Below are positions 46,474 through 48,282 of a stretch of 48,282 bases of DNA, piece by piece. The notes beneath the pieces are model-generated. The model saw only the letters and a list, made by a program, of their open reading frames with translations. It did no database searches and had not been told where the DNA came from. The translations under genes and the position numbers were made by a program. The DNA is taken from positions 1 to 48,282 of IMG/VR virus record IMGVR_UViG_3300031884_000037. The stretch is one strand, 5' to 3'. Position 1 is the first letter of the stretch. Every line of letters starts with the position of its first letter. The stretch comes from a virus.

Positions 46474-46544
46474 TGGTGGAGCTACGGGAAATCGAATCCC
46501 GGTTAGTAGACTGCCAGCCTGCCACCCGACCCATCGGTAGCCCC
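46474..46544 (-). tRNA. tRNA-Ala(GGC)-like RNA with shrunken D arm
   Basis: 71 nt with encoded CCA. Acceptor GGGGCTA/TAGCTCC contains G3-U70, the alanine identity pair; T arm CGGGA-TTCGATT-TCCCG is perfect. Loop CTGGCAG gives anticodon GGC (Ala), on a stem with one mismatch. The D arm is replaced by CCGA-TGGG-TCGG joined directly to the acceptor. It is either a diverged tRNA-Ala or an alanine-accepting mimic. Confidence 0.6.
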
Positions 46545-46635
46545 ATAATTTATTATTTTAAACCGCCCCATCCCTCAGATGGTTGGTGACTTTTATTGTT
46601 AATCCAACTGCCACTCATATAAAATTCCTAAAAAT

Positions 46636-46711
46636 TGGTGGAGATGAGGAGGCTCGAACTCCTGACCTTAAGCTTGCAAAGCTTCTGCTCTCCCAACTGA
46701 GCTACATCCCC
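46636..46711 (-). tRNA. tRNA-Ala(TGC)
   Basis: Acceptor GGGGATG/CATCTCC with G3-U70, D stem GCTC/GAGC, anticodon loop TTTGCAA (TGC), T arm AGGAG/CTCCT with loop TTCGAGC, encoded ACCA. First gene behind the minus promoter at 46753. Confidence 0.95.
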
Positions 46712-46724
46712 ATTTACATATCTA

Positions 46725-46753
46725 TTTATAGAGTATAAAATTTAGACTGTCAA
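46725..46753 (-). promoter_or_regulatory. Sigma70-type promoter for the minus-strand tRNA/RNA group
   Basis: Minus strand TTGACA (46753-46748), 17-base spacer, TATAAA (46730-46725), 14 bases before tRNA-Ala(TGC). It probably also transcribes the tRNA-like RNAs and possibly SleB. Confidence 0.8.
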
Positions 46754-46800
46754 CATCTAATAATCGATTCATCGTATATTATACACATTATAACTATGAA

Positions 46801-46840
46801 AAAGGTGGAATGCCCTCCATCACAACGACATTCCACCTTT
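46801..46840. terminator. Bidirectional intrinsic terminator after the TROVE/vWA-like gene
   Basis: AAAGGTGGAATG (46801-46812) and its exact complement at 46829-46840, with A/T runs on both outer sides. For the minus gene it ends transcription 87 bases past the stop at 46927. Confidence 0.88.
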
Positions 46841-46926
46841 TATTTATTGGTCTGACAATTCCTGATATCACATTTCAATATATCAGGCACAGACTGTATG
46901 GTTTGTATACCATAGCAATAAATTAT

Positions 46927-48282
46927 TCAATAAGAATAACGATCCGAAAGGACTGCCTTCTTCATGATACCTTCTGGTGTCATTCCAGACATATCTCCAT
47001 CCAATATCGACTTCATAATGGAAGGAGAAAATCCAGAGACAAGTGCAGTACCCTTTTCATCGAAACGAACAGGCACATTGTCAGAGGAATTCAAATTCCA
47101 AAAGATGACGTTAGGAGCTTCATATCCAGCTTCATGATACTTACGATGAATCATCTGGAATGCAGTATCATCATAATTCATACAGCAATTAAACTGCATA
47201 TCGGAAAGGATCAGAAGAGCCTTAGGCATGTCTTCAGGTGGAACTCGATTAGAAACCGCTACTCGCAGAATTTCATTAAACGCCGAATGAAGATCAGTAG
47301 ACATTTCCCAATGTGAACTTTCCATTTGGCGAAGCTTCTGAGAAAGAGTCCCCTTCAGATGTTCAAACTTAGGCTTGCTGCTAAAGGTCAAGAATAGATC
47401 CTTGAATGCTCCTGTATTCTTATCAGAAAGATACAAACCAAGAGATACTGCAACATCCAGACAAGAGATAGTAGAGCTACCTCCAACCTTAGAAGTCATA
47501 GACCCTGAAACATCAACCAATGGTAGGGCCATTGCATCACCAACATAGTTTGGCAAAGCTTTCCATTGCTCATCAGCAAGAGAATTATCCCCATAACGAA
47601 CGTTCTTAACAATGTCGTAAGGATAAACTGCTCCCGCATTTACCTTGACCTTAGGATCATCACCCTTCTTCAAGGCTTCCTTATAGGAAGTAAATGCATC
47701 AGGAGCATTCTTACCAAATGCCTTAGAGTAACGAGACATTGCAAGTGAAGGAACGTGGCTAAAGTTGATGGTATCCCATTCCTTAGAACACATTTGAGTT
47801 TCTACAACCTTGGTAAGTTCTACAAGACGCTTACGATAGAACTTAGGACTCCATCCAAGATAGCTACGGAGTTCTACAGCAACCGCACCCTTACGAGGCA
47901 TCCACTTTGCACATAGACCATTTCCAGCCTCCAACGCCTTTGCAATCAAAGAAAATGCATATGCCTTAACTTCTACATCTTCAAAAATCAAAAGATCGTC
48001 CCAACGTCCAATTTCAGGGACATTAACAAGAAGAGTAGTATCCAGAAGATCACTCTTGAAATTCTTTTCAATTAGCTTGAGAGCTTGACGGAACAGCTGG
48101 CGTTCACCTGCTCCACCACGAACATCTCGTGCCCATTGGATGATACGAAGGGTAAGGTCACGATCTTCATGATATGCCTTAAGCAAATTTACCGAAATAT
48201 CCTTACCACGGCTTGCACCGATCTTAAAAAATAGGTCAGTAGTATTGCTAAGAGTGGACTCCAACGCACTCATACCATTCTT
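46927..48282 (-). CDS. TROVE-like / von Willebrand A protein (DUF2828 type), possible Ro60-like RNA binder, 5' end at window edge
   Basis: At least 448 residues. N-terminal helical-repeat part has RIIQWARDVRGGAGERQLFRQALKLI and VPEIGRWDDLL, patterns shared by TROVE/Ro60 and DUF2828 proteins. The C-terminal von Willebrand A domain has a complete metal site: Asp254-x-Ser256-x-Ser258 (DVSGSM), Thr326 and Asp358 (LSDMQF). Ro60 proteins bind Y RNAs and misfolded RNAs in a ring. First ATG in view is at 48273, but the frame stays open to the edge, so the real start may lie outside. GC and codons look highly expressed. Confidence 0.78.
   Translation of the reverse strand, partial: KNGMSALESTLSNTTDLFFKIGASRGKDISVNLLKAYHEDRDLTLRIIQWARDVRGGAGERQLFRQALKLIEKNFKSDLLDTTLLVNVPEIGRWDDLLIFEDVEVKAYAFSLIAKALEAGNGLCAKWMPRKGAVAVELRSYLGWSPKFYRKRLVELTKVVETQMCSKEWDTINFSHVPSLAMSRYSKAFGKNAPDAFTSYKEALKKGDDPKVKVNAGAVYPYDIVKNVRYGDNSLADEQWKALPNYVGDAMALPLVDVSGSMTSKVGGSSTISCLDVAVSLGLYLSDKNTGAFKDLFLTFSSKPKFEHLKGTLSQKLRQMESSHWEMSTDLHSAFNEILRVAVSNRVPPEDMPKALLILSDMQFNCCMNYDDTAFQMIHRKYHEAGYEAPNVIFWNLNSSDNVPVRFDEKGTALVSGFSPSIMKSILDGDMSGMTPEGIMKKAVLSDRYSY

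Noticed and set aside
46474-46544. tmRNA
   Set aside because: The acceptor and T arm are close to tmRNA ends, but both acceptor strands lie within 71 bases and no tag-peptide frame is visible nearby.
46810-47316. Open frame on the + strand
   Set aside because: Antisense to the TROVE/vWA-like gene, starts inside its terminator, and has no ribosome-binding site.

Overview
This window is part of the genome of an AT-rich, tailed, contractile phage of the T4 superfamily (straboviral or cyanophage-like branch). The evidence is a set of recognisable T4 proteins: gp4, gp53, gp48-type tube cap, gp27-like hub, gp5-like spike/lysozyme, gp26, gp51-like, gp29-type tape measure, gp32, gp59 and gp33. Candidate late promoters of the TATAAATA type agree with this. 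The host cannot be read directly. A phage-borne OmpA-like barrel and a GC-richer insert suggest an alphaproteobacterial (sphingomonad or rhizobial type) host, but this is inference.

Layout. (1) 1-5820: a tRNA array on the + strand (Leu, Pro, Phe, Tyr, Asp, Gly, Val, Met, an odd Arg, Pro, Trp) with homing endonucleases between the tRNAs (one HNH with an internal TGA, two GIY-YIG), small genes, and several structured non-tRNA segments. One of these (2253-2390) has a promoter-like box, a T-loop hairpin and a terminator. (2) 5894-12779: a YkuK-like protein, an MGME1-like nuclease, a glutaredoxin fusion, then a sugar cassette: epimerase, glycosyltransferase, HddA-like heptose kinase, GmhA isomerase and a HAD phosphatase. 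A cytidylyltransferase at 29063 may belong with it. (3) 12840-18359: promoter-driven small genes with a shared leader, DUF932, membrane proteins and an SPFH lipoprotein. (4) 18420-25150: an NAD+ locus with NMN adenylyltransferase-Nudix, a macro domain, and nicotinamide phosphoribosyltransferase split in two by a GIY-YIG endonuclease gene. (5) 25181-31688: small accessory genes, including a SpeD-like pyruvoyl decarboxylase behind a hairpin that hides its ribosome-binding site, a DEDDh exonuclease and a small outer-membrane barrel. (6) 31633-42041: the baseplate/tail module, divergent around 37300. gp26 is followed by a textbook -1 frameshift signal leading into a gp51-like ORF and then the tape measure. 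(7) 42110-46081: minus-strand glycosyltransferase, gp32-gp59-gp33 and a SleB-type hydrolase. (8) 46082-48282: a long structured minus-strand region with a normal tRNA-Ala, a collapsed tRNA-Ala-like RNA and a minimal tRNA-like three-way junction, lying beyond the terminator of a TROVE-like/von Willebrand A (DUF2828-type) protein. This resembles a Ro60/Y-RNA pairing.

The strongest leads are the gp26/gp51 frameshift (heptamer, spacer and 9-bp stem all visible), the Ro-like protein with tRNA-mimic RNAs, the NAD+ rebuilding locus with its interrupted NAMPT, and the SpeD hairpin. Two genes (1647-2031 and 20428-20753) read through only with a frameshift, and one (98-550) has TGA exactly where the family has Trp. 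These are decay, recoding or sequence errors, and I cannot tell which from this window.
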